This document shows positions 30,791 to 39,044 of a DNA stretch of 43,048 bases, piece by piece. The notes beneath the pieces are model-generated. The model ran no database searches. It had not been told where the DNA came from and worked only from the letters and a program-made list of their open reading frames with translations. The DNA is from Bacillota bacterium (GTDB taxonomy: Bacteria > Bacillota > Clostridia > Lachnospirales > Lachnospiraceae). The first letter of the stretch is position 1. The number at the start of each line of letters is the position of its first letter. The stretch lies in the NCBI GenBank assembly GCA_023442465.1, contig JAEZZQ010000006.1:1-43048 (forward strand), read 5' to 3'. The position numbers were made by a program, and so were the translations under genes.

Positions 30791-32359
30791 ATGATGAAAA
30801 AGGTAACAAAAATAGATGAATTGGAAAGACCGCTGTTATCCAAAACTAAGCTTCGAGTTGCAGCTTATGCTAGAGTTTCAACAGATAGTGACGAACAGCT
30901 TATAAGCCTTAAAGCACAGCGAGAGCACTATGAAACTTATATTAAGTCCAATCCAGAATGGGAGTTTGCAGGACTCTATTATGACGAAGGGATATCAGGC
31001 ACCAAAAAAGAAAAACGGCCGGAACTTCTTCGCATGATACGTGATTGTGAGAACGGCAAGATAGATTTCATTGTTACTAAATCAATTAGTCGGTTTGCTC
31101 GTAACACAATGGACTGTTTAGAATTGGTAAGAAATTTGATGAGTATCGATGTCTATATTTATTTTGAAAAAGAAAATTTAAATACAGGTGACATGGAGAG
31201 CGAACTTATGCTTTCTATCCTCTCAGGCTTTGCAGAAGAAGAGTCAGCGTCAATATCGCAAAATACTACATGGTCAATTACTAAGAAATTTCAAAACGGC
31301 AGTTATATTATTGGCAGCCCCCCTTATGGTTATGCAAATGTTAATGGTGAGATGGTTATTATTCCAGAGGAAGCTGAAGTAGTAAAACGCATTTTTAGAG
31401 AGTGCCTTTCAGGTAAAGGTGGAAGTGTTATTGCAAAAGGTCTGAACAGGGATAAGATTCCTGCAAGAAGAGGCAATCATTGGAGTTCAGGTACGATAAT
31501 TGAAATGCTCCGAAATGAAAAATACAAGGGCGATGTCCTTTTTCAAAAGACATATACAGACAGCAACTTCAACCGTCATATTAACAATGGCGAAAAGGAT
31601 CAGTTTTACTGTAAGAATCACCATGAGCCTATTATCAGCAGAGAAGTATTTTCTAAGGCTCAAAAGCTGATAGCAGAAAGAGCAAAGAGTCGTAAAAATA
31701 CCTTTGCTAAGAATGCCTATCAAAACAGATATGTGCTGAGTGGAAGAATAATCTGTGGAGAGTGCGGTTCCAAGTTTAGGAGAAAAACAAATTACTCTGT
31801 TGGTAGAAGTTATATAGCCTGGAGTTGCATAGGGCACATTGAAGACAAGGACAGTTGTTCCATGCTATTTTTACGTGATGGAGAGATAAAAGCGACATTT
31901 ACAACGATGATGAATAAGCTGGCATTCAGCAGAAAGATAATCCTAGAGCCGCTTTACAATTCAATAAACAAAATTGACGAAGAATGTGACCTTGAAAAAA
32001 TTGATGCCATAGATAAGCGCATGGAGCAATTAACCGAAGAACGCAATACTCTAATTGGGCTTATGACGAAAGGCTTTCTTGAACCAGCGCTTTTTAACAA
32101 GGAACGAAATGCTCTGGATATTGAAATTAAAAATCTTACTGCTGAGAAGACGAATCTAGTAATGTCATTTACCAATGGTACTTCACAAGCAGACGAAATA
32201 AAGTTACTTCTTGATTATGTAGCGAAAGATAAGTTTGATGGCGATTATACAGAAGAAGCATTTGAAAAATTTGTAGACAACATTATTGTAAATTCAAGGG
32301 ATGAACTTACATTTAAAATGAAATGTGGTCTTTCCCTTAAAGAAAAGGTGGTGAGATAA
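30791..32359 (+). CDS. Large serine recombinase 1
   Basis: This 522-residue recombinase has the catalytic domain with YARVSTDSDEQ (Ser30), DEGISGT and TKSISRFARNT, the recombinase domain (GSPPYGYANVNGEMVI and on, about 170-260), a zinc ribbon (ICGECGSKFRRK with WSCIGH and a later Cys) and a coiled-coil region near 400-450. Such enzymes cut and join DNA at attachment sites and integrate or excise phage-like elements. It is followed at once by two related genes. ATG 30791 and 30794 are both possible after GTGAGGTGAG. Confidence 0.93.
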   Translation: MMKKVTKIDELERPLLSKTKLRVAAYARVSTDSDEQLISLKAQREHYETYIKSNPEWEFAGLYYDEGISGTKKEKRPELLRMIRDCENGKIDFIVTKSISRFARNTMDCLELVRNLMSIDVYIYFEKENLNTGDMESELMLSILSGFAEEESASISQNTTWSITKKFQNGSYIIGSPPYGYANVNGEMVIIPEEAEVVKRIFRECLSGKGGSVIAKGLNRDKIPARRGNHWSSGTIIEMLRNEKYKGDVLFQKTYTDSNFNRHINNGEKDQFYCKNHHEPIISREVFSKAQKLIAERAKSRKNTFAKNAYQNRYVLSGRIICGECGSKFRRKTNYSVGRSYIAWSCIGHIEDKDSCSMLFLRDGEIKATFTTMMNKLAFSRKIILEPLYNSINKIDEECDLEKIDAIDKRMEQLTEERNTLIGLMTKGFLEPALFNKERNALDIEIKNLTAEKTNLVMSFTNGTSQADEIKLLLDYVAKDKFDGDYTEEAFEKFVDNIIVNSRDELTFKMKCGLSLKEKVVR

Positions 32360-32776
32360 ATGGCCTATGTACCATACGGATATACAATTACGGATGGGGT
32401 TGTTACTGTCGATGAAAAGGCAGCAGGTCAAGTAAAGGAGTTCTTTGAAAAATACATATCAGGACTATCCCTTACAGTGGCTGGCGAACAGGCAGGTATT
32501 GAAAAGACCCATTCAGTGATGGGACGTATCTTAAAAAATGTCCTTTATCTCGGCAATGATATATATCCAGCAATCATAGATAAGGAAACATTTGATAAGG
32601 CTGAGGAAGTTAGAAATAAACGTGCGAAAGACTTAGGAAGGATTGTAGAGCTTGCGGCTTTTGCCTCCCCCTCCCCTATAGAACGATTCAAGATGAGAAA
32701 AGCAGAAAGTAAACTTCCGAATGAGCCTATAGCACGGGCAGAGTATTTGTATAGTCTGATAGAAAGCGAGGTTTAA
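32360..32776 (+). CDS. Recombinase-domain protein without catalytic domain
   Basis: This 138-residue protein looks like the DNA-binding 'recombinase' domain only: VPYGYTITDGVVTVDEKAAGQVKEFFEKYISGLSL and then NVLYLGNDIYPAIIDKETFDKA. It has no serine catalytic domain and no zinc ribbon. It starts directly after the stop of recombinase 1 and ends one base before recombinase 2, so the three are one transcript. It is probably an accessory DNA-binding factor that controls the direction or the partner of the two full enzymes; this is inference from layout. Confidence 0.8.
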   Translation: MAYVPYGYTITDGVVTVDEKAAGQVKEFFEKYISGLSLTVAGEQAGIEKTHSVMGRILKNVLYLGNDIYPAIIDKETFDKAEEVRNKRAKDLGRIVELAAFASPSPIERFKMRKAESKLPNEPIARAEYLYSLIESEV

Positions 32777-32777
32777 T

Positions 32778-34340
32778 ATGGCAGAGAAAAATATAACTGT
32801 AATTCCAGCACGAAAAAGAGTTGGAAGTACAGCCGCAAAAGAGATAATAAAGAAACTGCGTGTTGCTGCCTATTGCCGTGTTTCTACAGAAACTGAAGAA
32901 CAGAATTCAAGCTATGAGGTGCAGGTTGCACATTATACAGAGTTTATTAAGAAAAATACTGAATGGGAATTTGCAGGCATATTTGCGGATGACGGAATTT
33001 CGGGCACTAACACCAAAAAACGTGAAGAGTTCAACCGTATGATAGACGAGTGCATGGAGGGTAAAATAGATTTAGTTATTACCAAGTCCATTAGTCGATT
33101 TGCCCGTAATACTCTGGATTGCCTAAAGTACATTAGACAACTTAAGGAGAAGAACATATCGGTATTTTTCGAGAAGGAGAACATCAATACAATGGATGCC
33201 AAGGGTGAAGTGCTGCTCACTATTATGGCATCTCTAGCACAGCAAGAAAGTCAGAGCCTTTCGCAGAACGTTAAACTGGGACTTCAATACCGATATCAAC
33301 AAGGAAAGGTACAGGTCAACCACAAGCGTTTCATGGGGTACACAAAAGACGAAGACGGCAACTTAATAATAGTTCCTGGAGAGGCAAAAATCATTAAACG
33401 AATTTATAGAGAATACCTTGAGGGCAAAAGCCTGGCGGGTATTGGTAGGGATCTTGAAAAGGATGGCATTTTAACAGCTGCCGGAAAACCAAAGTGGAGA
33501 CCAGAAACCTTAAAGAAAATCCTTACGAATGAAAAATACATCGGTGACGCACTTTTGCAAAAGACCACTACAGTTGATTTTCTTACAAAGAAAAGGGTCA
33601 AGAATGAAGGTCATCTCCCGCAGTATTATGTTGAAAATAGCCATGATGCTATTATTCCAAAAGAACTTTTTTTACAAGCACAGGAAGAGCTTCATCGCCG
33701 GAATAACATTTACACAGGTGAAGACAAGAACAAAAGGATTTACAGCAGTAAATACGCTTTGAGCTCAATAACCTTTTGTGGCGATTGTGGTGATATTTAC
33801 AGACGAGTTTACTGGAACATTCACGGTAGAAAAGAAATTGTTTGGCGATGCGTAACAAGAATCGAGCAAGGCCCAGAAGTTTGTAAGAGTCGAACAGTAA
33901 AGGAAGGCGATTTATATGATGCTGTTATGACCGCCATTAATAGATTACTTGCTGGCGGTGACAACATGATAAAAACACTGGAAGAAAACATTCATGCAGT
34001 AATCGGTGACACCACAGAGTATCAAATTTCAGAGATTAACACCTTGCTTGAAGAAAAGCAGAAAGAATTAATTAGCCTTGCGAATAAAGGGAAAGACTAT
34101 GAACCTCTTGCAGATGAGATTGATAACTTGCGTGAAAAACGGCAGAACCTTCTTGTGGAGGATGCATCCTTAAGTGGAGAGAATGAGAGGATCAACGAGC
34201 TGATAGAATTTATCCGCAACAATAAATACCGTACCCAAAGATATGATGATGCACTTGTAAGAAAGTTAATACAGAATGTTACTGTTTACAATGACCACTT
34301 TGTAATATGCTTTAAATCTGGCATTGAAGTTGAAGTATGA
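32778..34340 (+). CDS. Large serine recombinase 2
   Basis: This 520-residue recombinase has the catalytic domain (AYCRVSTETEEQ, Ser36; DDGISGTNTKKR; TKSISRFARNT), the recombinase domain with FMGYTKDEDGNLIIVPGEA, a zinc ribbon (FCGDCGDIYRR, WRCVTR, and VCKS) and a C-terminal coiled coil. It differs clearly from recombinase 1 after the first domain, so it is not a recent copy. It probably acts together with it at the attachment site. A strong terminator follows its stop. Confidence 0.93.
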   Translation: MAEKNITVIPARKRVGSTAAKEIIKKLRVAAYCRVSTETEEQNSSYEVQVAHYTEFIKKNTEWEFAGIFADDGISGTNTKKREEFNRMIDECMEGKIDLVITKSISRFARNTLDCLKYIRQLKEKNISVFFEKENINTMDAKGEVLLTIMASLAQQESQSLSQNVKLGLQYRYQQGKVQVNHKRFMGYTKDEDGNLIIVPGEAKIIKRIYREYLEGKSLAGIGRDLEKDGILTAAGKPKWRPETLKKILTNEKYIGDALLQKTTTVDFLTKKRVKNEGHLPQYYVENSHDAIIPKELFLQAQEELHRRNNIYTGEDKNKRIYSSKYALSSITFCGDCGDIYRRVYWNIHGRKEIVWRCVTRIEQGPEVCKSRTVKEGDLYDAVMTAINRLLAGGDNMIKTLEENIHAVIGDTTEYQISEINTLLEEKQKELISLANKGKDYEPLADEIDNLREKRQNLLVEDASLSGENERINELIEFIRNNKYRTQRYDDALVRKLIQNVTVYNDHFVICFKSGIEVEV

Positions 34341-34358
34341 AAAAAGGAACTTAGATGG

Positions 34359-34395
34359 CCCATGACTCTAACGTAGAGTTGTGGGTTTTTCTTTT
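34359..34395 (+). terminator. Strong intrinsic terminator after the recombinases
   Basis: CCCATGACTCTA (34359-34370) pairs with TAGAGTTGTGGG (34374-34385) over 12 pairs with two G:T, three-base loop, then TTTTTCTTTT. It marks the end of the recombinase operon and a plausible right end of the phage early genes. Confidence 0.85.
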
Positions 34396-34427
34396 GGTTT
34401 ATAATTGTAGCAATATTGAAAAAACTA

Positions 34428-34456
34428 TTGTTATTATCAACCAAATGGTTTATAAT
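34428..34456 (+). promoter_or_regulatory. SigmaA-type promoter with internal palindrome
   Basis: TTGTTA (34428-34433) and TATAAT (34451-34456) are 17 bases apart. Between them lies AACCAAATGGTT (34439-34450), with arms AACCA and TGGTT, placed so that a bound repressor would block polymerase. The XRE gene starts at 34485, so autorepression is likely. Confidence 0.75.
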
Positions 34457-34484
34457 ATATATTAGTGTAAATTGGAGGTGCTGT

Positions 34485-34709
34485 ATGACTACGGCAGATA
34501 TGATTAAGCAACTATGTGAACAAATGAATATTAGCGTCGCGGAACTTGCTAGACGTATTGGTCAGACTCCACAGAATTTCAATAAGAAATTAAAACGTGA
34601 AACTGTAACCTTGGATGAGTTGAAGGCTATAGCCGATGTATTGGATATTAAGTTTGAGCAGGCGTTTATTTTGCCTGATGGCAATGAAATAAAGACAGGC
34701 AATGAGTAA
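34485..34709 (+). CDS. XRE-family helix-turn-helix regulator
   Basis: This 74-residue DNA-binding protein begins MTTADMIKQLCEQMNISVAE and has the helix-turn-helix in ISVAELARRIGQTPQNFNKK, followed by TLDELKAIADVLDI. ATG 34485 follows GGAGGTG by four bases; the open frame continues upstream only by chance across the promoter. The promoter contains a 12-base palindrome that this protein may bind. It leads the unknown gene at 34725 and the nuclease gene at 35439, and may control them. Confidence 0.88.
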   Translation: MTTADMIKQLCEQMNISVAELARRIGQTPQNFNKKLKRETVTLDELKAIADVLDIKFEQAFILPDGNEIKTGNE

Positions 34710-34724
34710 AGGAGGCGGTCTAAT

Positions 34725-35411
34725 ATGATGATCAGTCCAGAAAGTTATTACGAAGAGTATCTTAAAGGAAAAACTAAAGAACAGATAATGACCGCTATCC
34801 GGGGACTTAAGCAAGAAATAGGTCGTCTAAAAAACTCAATGGAAAACCCGCATGGTGGCATTAAAACTGTTATGCATCCAAGTGAAGATACTCGCCTACA
34901 CTGGAATCGTGAATATTTAGAGAAAGCCAAAGAAGCCTATGCTGAAGCTGGTGGAACGTATACCTTATCAAAGGCAGAAGAAAAGGCAGCTGACTTTGAT
35001 GCAAATATAGATGCCATCAGTAAGATAACCTTTAGCATTGGAGGTTACTTTGGTGGCTATAGTAATTATGTTGTAGAACTAACTGATGAATTGAAAGCCT
35101 ATACAAAGTTATGGGAAGATGAAGAACCTCTCTCATTATGGGATGAAGATAACCAGGAGCCGTGTACAAAGGATACTTTTATAGTTGCACTTAAAGATCT
35201 TCATATCGGTGAGTGGCGTAGACGATACTCAACAAAGCGTTTCGGATACATGGTACTTGATGGTACACAGTGGGAGCTGGAATTTGAATATAGCAATGGC
35301 CATAAATCGGTAAGCTTTGATGGTGATAACTCATACCCCTATAACTTCGATAAATTTCAGATGTTATTTGGTATCGATGTTACTGAGGAGGACGAGGATG
35401 AGGATGAGTAG
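34725..35411 (+). CDS. Conserved protein of unknown function
   Basis: This 228-residue protein has a helical first half starting MMISPESYYEEYLKGKTKEQ with an RLKNSMENPHGG segment, and a beta-rich second half (DLHIGEWRRRYSTKRFGYMV, DGTQWELEFEYSNGHKSVSF, YPYNFDKFQMLFG). The end is a run of Glu and Asp. I recall similar proteins in Firmicute mobile regions beside small XRE genes, but know no function. GGAGG precedes the ATG by nine bases. It lies between the XRE gene and the nuclease, in the same direction, with gaps of 15 and 27 bases. Confidence 0.75.
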   Translation: MMISPESYYEEYLKGKTKEQIMTAIRGLKQEIGRLKNSMENPHGGIKTVMHPSEDTRLHWNREYLEKAKEAYAEAGGTYTLSKAEEKAADFDANIDAISKITFSIGGYFGGYSNYVVELTDELKAYTKLWEDEEPLSLWDEDNQEPCTKDTFIVALKDLHIGEWRRRYSTKRFGYMVLDGTQWELEFEYSNGHKSVSFDGDNSYPYNFDKFQMLFGIDVTEEDEDEDE

Positions 35412-35438
35412 ATTTGATTGGGTAAGGGAGGAGCAACC

Positions 35439-37040
35439 TTGGAGATAAACAATATGAAAGCTTTATCTTATGAAGAGTTACGATCATTATATAAAAAATT
35501 CTTACATAGCCTGAACCTTTCCAAATCAACAGTCAGCACTTCTTACTCTGATTCCTTCTATCTTTGGAAAAAAGGGAGTAAAGAGCTGTTCTGGAATGTA
35601 GTGACATCTACTGATTTTGAGAGTGATGCAAAGGAAGAGTTATTAAAAGCTCTTTCTAATAACTCGACCGGTAACGTTGTTTCACTTGTTAATAGCTACT
35701 TATCTCATTTAAGAAGGTTTCGTTTATTTTTGTCATCAGATGGGAAATTAGTTCCAGTTGAGAATAGAAAACAAATCACAGAAAAGCCAAAACATAAGAG
35801 TAGAGAAATAATAATCAACAAAATGTATGTTGGAGGCTATTTGTCTGAGGGCGATAATATAGGTCATGAAATAATTAACTTATATAAGGCTGATGATGGA
35901 AAGAACTATATTTATCTGAATTCACAAGGAACAATAGAATTATCTCATGGAGAAAGTTGTATAACCGTTTTGTTGGTACGGAAATTTGCCTCGAAAACAT
36001 ATAAAATACTAGCGAAGGCAGAGGGTGTTAAAATTCTTGATTTTGCCGACAGTAAACTTACGCGAAAAGAGAGATATCAAGGGCAAGTTGAATTAGGGCT
36101 GACCTATGGTGGAGTAAGCCTTGTTGATTTATTTAATGAAAATTCATATCAAGGTAGCCTTGAAGAAGAAAAAAATGCTTATACTACGTTTGTTGCGGAT
36201 AGGGTTATTAAGCCAAAAAATCAGATTTATATTACAGACGATGAATCTGTAAGTGGAGATAACACTTTTTTCATTCGTACAAATAAAGGATTTGGCAAAC
36301 AAACATTAAGAGAGTTCTACAACGAAAATGAAAAGCCGGATTCCTTTGCTGATTTGAATCAGATAATTGAGGCCAAAGAGCTATGGGAAGATACTAATAC
36401 GACCCAAGCAATTTCTGAATTGCCAAAGCTACAAAAAGATCCACATTTCAATTTCCTTAAAATAATTAAGCAGGAAGACAATGAACTCGCTTTTTCCAAT
36501 ATGCTTGCTTACTTTTTCAATATAAATAGAGAAGCTTTTTCTAAGTTTGCGCATGAAGTTTTATCTATCAAGATACAAACAGATTTCAACATAGAGAGAG
36601 AAAAGAGAAATATTGACCTGCTAATCTCTGACAAAAACAATGCCATTGTAATAGAAAATAAAATCAAATCAAGCATCAATGGTATTGATGACCGACACGA
36701 TATTTACAGTGATAAGGTACAATCACAGCTTAAAAAATACTATCAACAAGTCACAACTGATGATGAGTATCGCAAGAAATCTGTGAGTTGCTTTATTTTT
36801 TCACCTAATTACAATCGCATTGAATTAAGCAAGTTTTCGTGCGGTGAAAAGTATACTGTCATTTATTACAGAGAAATTTATAATTTCTTTATTGAAAACA
36901 GGAGCCTGTTTGATGATGTGACTTATTTTGAAGATTTCATTAATGCAATGCATAAGCACACAAAGGACTACGATAATGATTTAGAAGAAGAAATGCAAAG
37001 AAGATTTCTAAATACTATTTACAAAGCAAAAAAGGAGTAA
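35439..37040 (+). CDS. Multi-domain protein with C-terminal PD-(D/E)XK nuclease
   Basis: This protein of about 533 residues has three parts. Residues 1-100 are helical with SKSTVSTSYSDSFYLWKKGS and YLSHLRRFRLFL, resembling the core-binding domain of tyrosine recombinases. Residues 110-260 are beta-rich with IGHEIINLYKADDGKNYIYL. The C-terminal part has Glu in ELAFSNMLAYFF, Asp in REKRNIDLLI and ExK in IVIENKIKSS, then QLKKYYQQV, the order of PD-(D/E)XK nucleases. It has no methylase partner. A defence nuclease is a fair guess but not shown. TTG 35439 suits GGGAGGAG; ATG 35454 is also possible. The gene is AT-richer than the phage genes. Confidence 0.75.
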   Translation: MEINNMKALSYEELRSLYKKFLHSLNLSKSTVSTSYSDSFYLWKKGSKELFWNVVTSTDFESDAKEELLKALSNNSTGNVVSLVNSYLSHLRRFRLFLSSDGKLVPVENRKQITEKPKHKSREIIINKMYVGGYLSEGDNIGHEIINLYKADDGKNYIYLNSQGTIELSHGESCITVLLVRKFASKTYKILAKAEGVKILDFADSKLTRKERYQGQVELGLTYGGVSLVDLFNENSYQGSLEEEKNAYTTFVADRVIKPKNQIYITDDESVSGDNTFFIRTNKGFGKQTLREFYNENEKPDSFADLNQIIEAKELWEDTNTTQAISELPKLQKDPHFNFLKIIKQEDNELAFSNMLAYFFNINREAFSKFAHEVLSIKIQTDFNIEREKRNIDLLISDKNNAIVIENKIKSSINGIDDRHDIYSDKVQSQLKKYYQQVTTDDEYRKKSVSCFIFSPNYNRIELSKFSCGEKYTVIYYREIYNFFIENRSLFDDVTYFEDFINAMHKHTKDYDNDLEEEMQRRFLNTIYKAKKE

Positions 37041-37054
37041 AGAGACCGTCGTCT

Positions 37055-37279
37055 GTGGAGATATATTATTTTCAAAGATGTCATCAGATGGAAAATGATA
37101 TTACAGCAAATAAAATATTGGTATTGCCTTGGATTTGTTCATGCTCATCGGATAAGTTCCTTTGCTTTATTAAGTCCGAGAGCTTTTCGGATGCTTTTAA
37201 ATCAGAGATTTTTTCATCTGTATGGCTAATATCGAACAGGAAAGCTTTAAAAGAGTTGTTGAGACAAAATGCGGATTAG
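37055..37279 (+). CDS. Doubtful small ORF in the gap before cmpB-like gene
   Basis: A GTG-started frame of 74 codons fills most of the 283-base gap between nuclease and membrane protein. It has no convincing ribosome site and an unusual composition rich in Ser, Phe and Cys. I recognise no family. It may be a gene remnant or chance. Apart from this ORF I see no structure in 37041-37323. Confidence 0.2.
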   Translation: MEIYYFQRCHQMENDITANKILVLPWICSCSSDKFLCFIKSESFSDAFKSEIFSSVWLISNRKALKELLRQNAD

Positions 37280-37323
37280 GAAAAAGTTTCTCGAATAATA
37301 TTGAATTATAGAAAGGGATCGTT

Positions 37324-38136
37324 ATGGAGTATATAATAAAAGAATTTTTGCTTTTTTTAACATACAGCTTTATTGGCTGGGTATGTGAGGTAATATATTG
37401 TTCGTTTCCGGATAAAAAGTTTGTGAACAGAGGGTTTTTAATAGGCCCGTATTGTCCTATTTATGGCTTTGGAGCACTTGCAGTCATAAATATTTTGACA
37501 CCTTTTTCAGATAATCCTATAATAGTTTATTTTCTTGCAGTGATTATAACTAGTCTTTTGGAATATGTTACGGGATATTTATTAGAACGAATATACCATT
37601 TAAAATGGTGGGATTATTCAAATTATAAGTTGAATATTCATGGAAGAGTCGTATTACATAATTCGTTGATTTTTGGAGGATTATCATTAATCGCAATATA
37701 TTTTCTAAATCCTATTTTACTTAATATGATTAACAAGTTGCCATTAAGCATGCGTTACACATCAAGTTTAATATTACTATCCATATTCTTGACTGATAAT
37801 ATAATATCTACTCTAAATGCTTTAAAATTGAATACCAACCTATCGAAGCTTCATATGATTGCGGATGAAATCAAAGAGACGATGTCAGAGGAACTTTTTA
37901 TAAAATTAAAATCAATACAATCTGACGAAGAACTGTCTCAGATTAGGGTATTAACAAATAAAATCGATGAGCTTAACCAAAAATTTAATGATATATCAAA
38001 ACAAAATAAAGAGTTTGTGAAAAGAGTATTTGCTGCTTTCCCCAATATAACGTCAAAATTACATAAAGAAACACTAATTAATTTAAAAGCAGTAAATAAA
38101 ATGAACACAAACAAGAAAAATAAAAAAAGCAATTGA
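37324..38136 (+). CDS. CmpB-like membrane protein (putative ABC transporter permease)
   Basis: This 270-residue protein has several membrane segments in residues 5-165 (about 5-25, 42-60, 65-88, 108-126, 142-160) and a soluble coiled-coil tail. The family signature is FIGWVCEVIYCSF with FVNRGFLIGPYCPIYGFGAL and EYVTGYLLERIYHLKWWDYS, of the CmpB type often named putative ABC transporter permease; transport has not been shown to my knowledge. It is a chromosomal type gene common in Clostridia. The coding is very AT-rich. It converges on hsp20 with a two-way terminator between them. Confidence 0.85.
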   Translation: MEYIIKEFLLFLTYSFIGWVCEVIYCSFPDKKFVNRGFLIGPYCPIYGFGALAVINILTPFSDNPIIVYFLAVIITSLLEYVTGYLLERIYHLKWWDYSNYKLNIHGRVVLHNSLIFGGLSLIAIYFLNPILLNMINKLPLSMRYTSSLILLSIFLTDNIISTLNALKLNTNLSKLHMIADEIKETMSEELFIKLKSIQSDEELSQIRVLTNKIDELNQKFNDISKQNKEFVKRVFAAFPNITSKLHKETLINLKAVNKMNTNKKNKKSN

Positions 38137-38149
38137 TAGTATAAAAAAT

Positions 38150-38186
38150 AAAGCACATGGGTGAATAACCCGATGTGCTTTATTTT
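38150..38186. terminator. Bidirectional terminator between cmpB-like gene and hsp20
   Basis: AAAGCACAT (38150-38158) pairs with ATGTGCTTT (38173-38181), with GGG/CCC inside. A-rich bases precede and T-rich bases follow, so it can end both convergent transcripts. Confidence 0.82.
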
Positions 38187-38189
38187 GCC

Positions 38190-38639
38190 TTATTCAACAT
38201 CAATTGTAATGCTGTTGTTTGGCTTTTCTTCTTTAGGAACTACAACTTTAAGTAAACCATTTTCCAGTTTTGCTTTAATACCATCTGGCTTGGCATCTTC
38301 CAAATAAATTGAACGACTCATAGAACTATAACGTCTCTCTCTGTGGATGAAATTCTTTTTCTTTGATTCACTGTTTTCATCCCTAGTAATAGAAATCATA
38401 AGTTTTCCATCGTTAAGTTCAACATTGATGTCTTTTTTATCTATACCTGGCACTTCAGCCTCAATTAGGTATTCATTGCCATTATCTTCGACATCAACTT
38501 TGAAAGTGTCATGTGTGAGGGTTCTTCTAAAAGGCCAGTCATTGGAAAAAAAGTCATCAAGTACGTTGTAGAAGTCCTCAAAGCCAGTGTTTGTAGAGAT
38601 TTCTTTGTTCTTTTTGTTAAAAGGTACTAATCCAGCCAT
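38190..38639 (-). CDS. hsp20: Small heat-shock protein Hsp20
   Basis: This 149-residue chaperone binds unfolding proteins without ATP. The alpha-crystallin domain covers residues 40-140: FKVDVEDNGNEYLIEAEVPG, then DINVELNDGKLMISI, and the conserved LENGLLKVVVPK. The C-terminal ITI of NSITIDVE is the usual tail motif for oligomer contacts. ATG 38639 has AAGGAG nine bases upstream; the frame reaches a TTG at 38648 too close to that site. It is controlled by a perfect CIRCE operator and a sigmaA promoter. Confidence 0.93.
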   Translation of the reverse strand: MAGLVPFNKKNKEISTNTGFEDFYNVLDDFFSNDWPFRRTLTHDTFKVDVEDNGNEYLIEAEVPGIDKKDINVELNDGKLMISITRDENSESKKKNFIHRERRYSSMSRSIYLEDAKPDGIKAKLENGLLKVVVPKEEKPNNSITIDVE

Positions 38640-38670
38640 AAATAACAACTCCTTTTCAATTTATTTTTTG

Positions 38671-38697
38671 TTAGCACTCTCGATTGTTGAGTGCTAA
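38671..38697 (-). promoter_or_regulatory. CIRCE operator (HrcA site)
   Basis: TTAGCACTC (38671-38679), nine bases, GAGTGCTAA (38689-38697). This is the exact CIRCE consensus with its N9 spacer. It lies at the transcription start region of hsp20, so HrcA represses the gene until heat shock. Confidence 0.96.
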
Positions 38698-38701
38698 TTA
38701 T

Positions 38702-38730
38702 TATATAACACAGAATGTTCCGCTTGTCAA
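38702..38730 (-). promoter_or_regulatory. SigmaA promoter of hsp20
   Basis: On the minus strand TTGACA (38730-38725) and TATATA (38707-38702) are 17 bases apart. CIRCE starts five bases after the -10 box. Confidence 0.85.
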
Positions 38731-38765
38731 TATATTTTTGAGAATTTTTTTATTTAAATTTGACT

Positions 38766-38844
38766 TTGATATTTTTCCATAAACGAGAGTCAATCTTGGA
38801 TATGTTTCCATTTACGAGCGTGGATATGTTCCTAAGTTCGAGAG
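38766..38844. repeat. Three imperfect 24-base repeats
   Basis: Units at 38766-38789, 38797-38820 and 38821-38844 share (T)GGATATGTTTCCAT..ACGAG.G. Units 2 and 3 are directly adjacent; seven bases separate 1 and 2. They look like the multiple terminal repeats of IS21-type elements, but no transposase gene is present. The rest of 38731-39044 holds a hairpin (38984) and no gene I can see. Confidence 0.6.
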
Positions 38845-38983
38845 TAGGTAAAAATAGAACTAAAACGCCGTTTTGACAGCTATCAAGACCTCTCAAAACA
38901 TATTGAATCCATAATCCTGTTGCGAAATGCTAAAAACTGATATATCAAAGGCTTTGAACAATAGAATAAAAAGATGAAATTGT

Positions 38984-39016
38984 GACGTGAGAGGGTTGAC
39001 TTTCACGTCTATTTTT
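38984..39016 (+). terminator. Hairpin with T-run before the truncated recombinase
   Basis: GACGTGA (38984-38990) pairs with TCACGTC (39003-39009), followed by TATTTTTT. It has terminator form. A TATAAT lies close after it, near 39033, just ahead of the recombinase ATG. Confidence 0.55.
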
Positions 39017-39044
39017 TAGGATATTAATGCATTATAATTAAAGA

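Noticed and set aside
38347..38571. 74-codon open frame on the plus strand
   Set aside because: It lies over hsp20, which has family motifs and a full promoter-operator on the minus strand.
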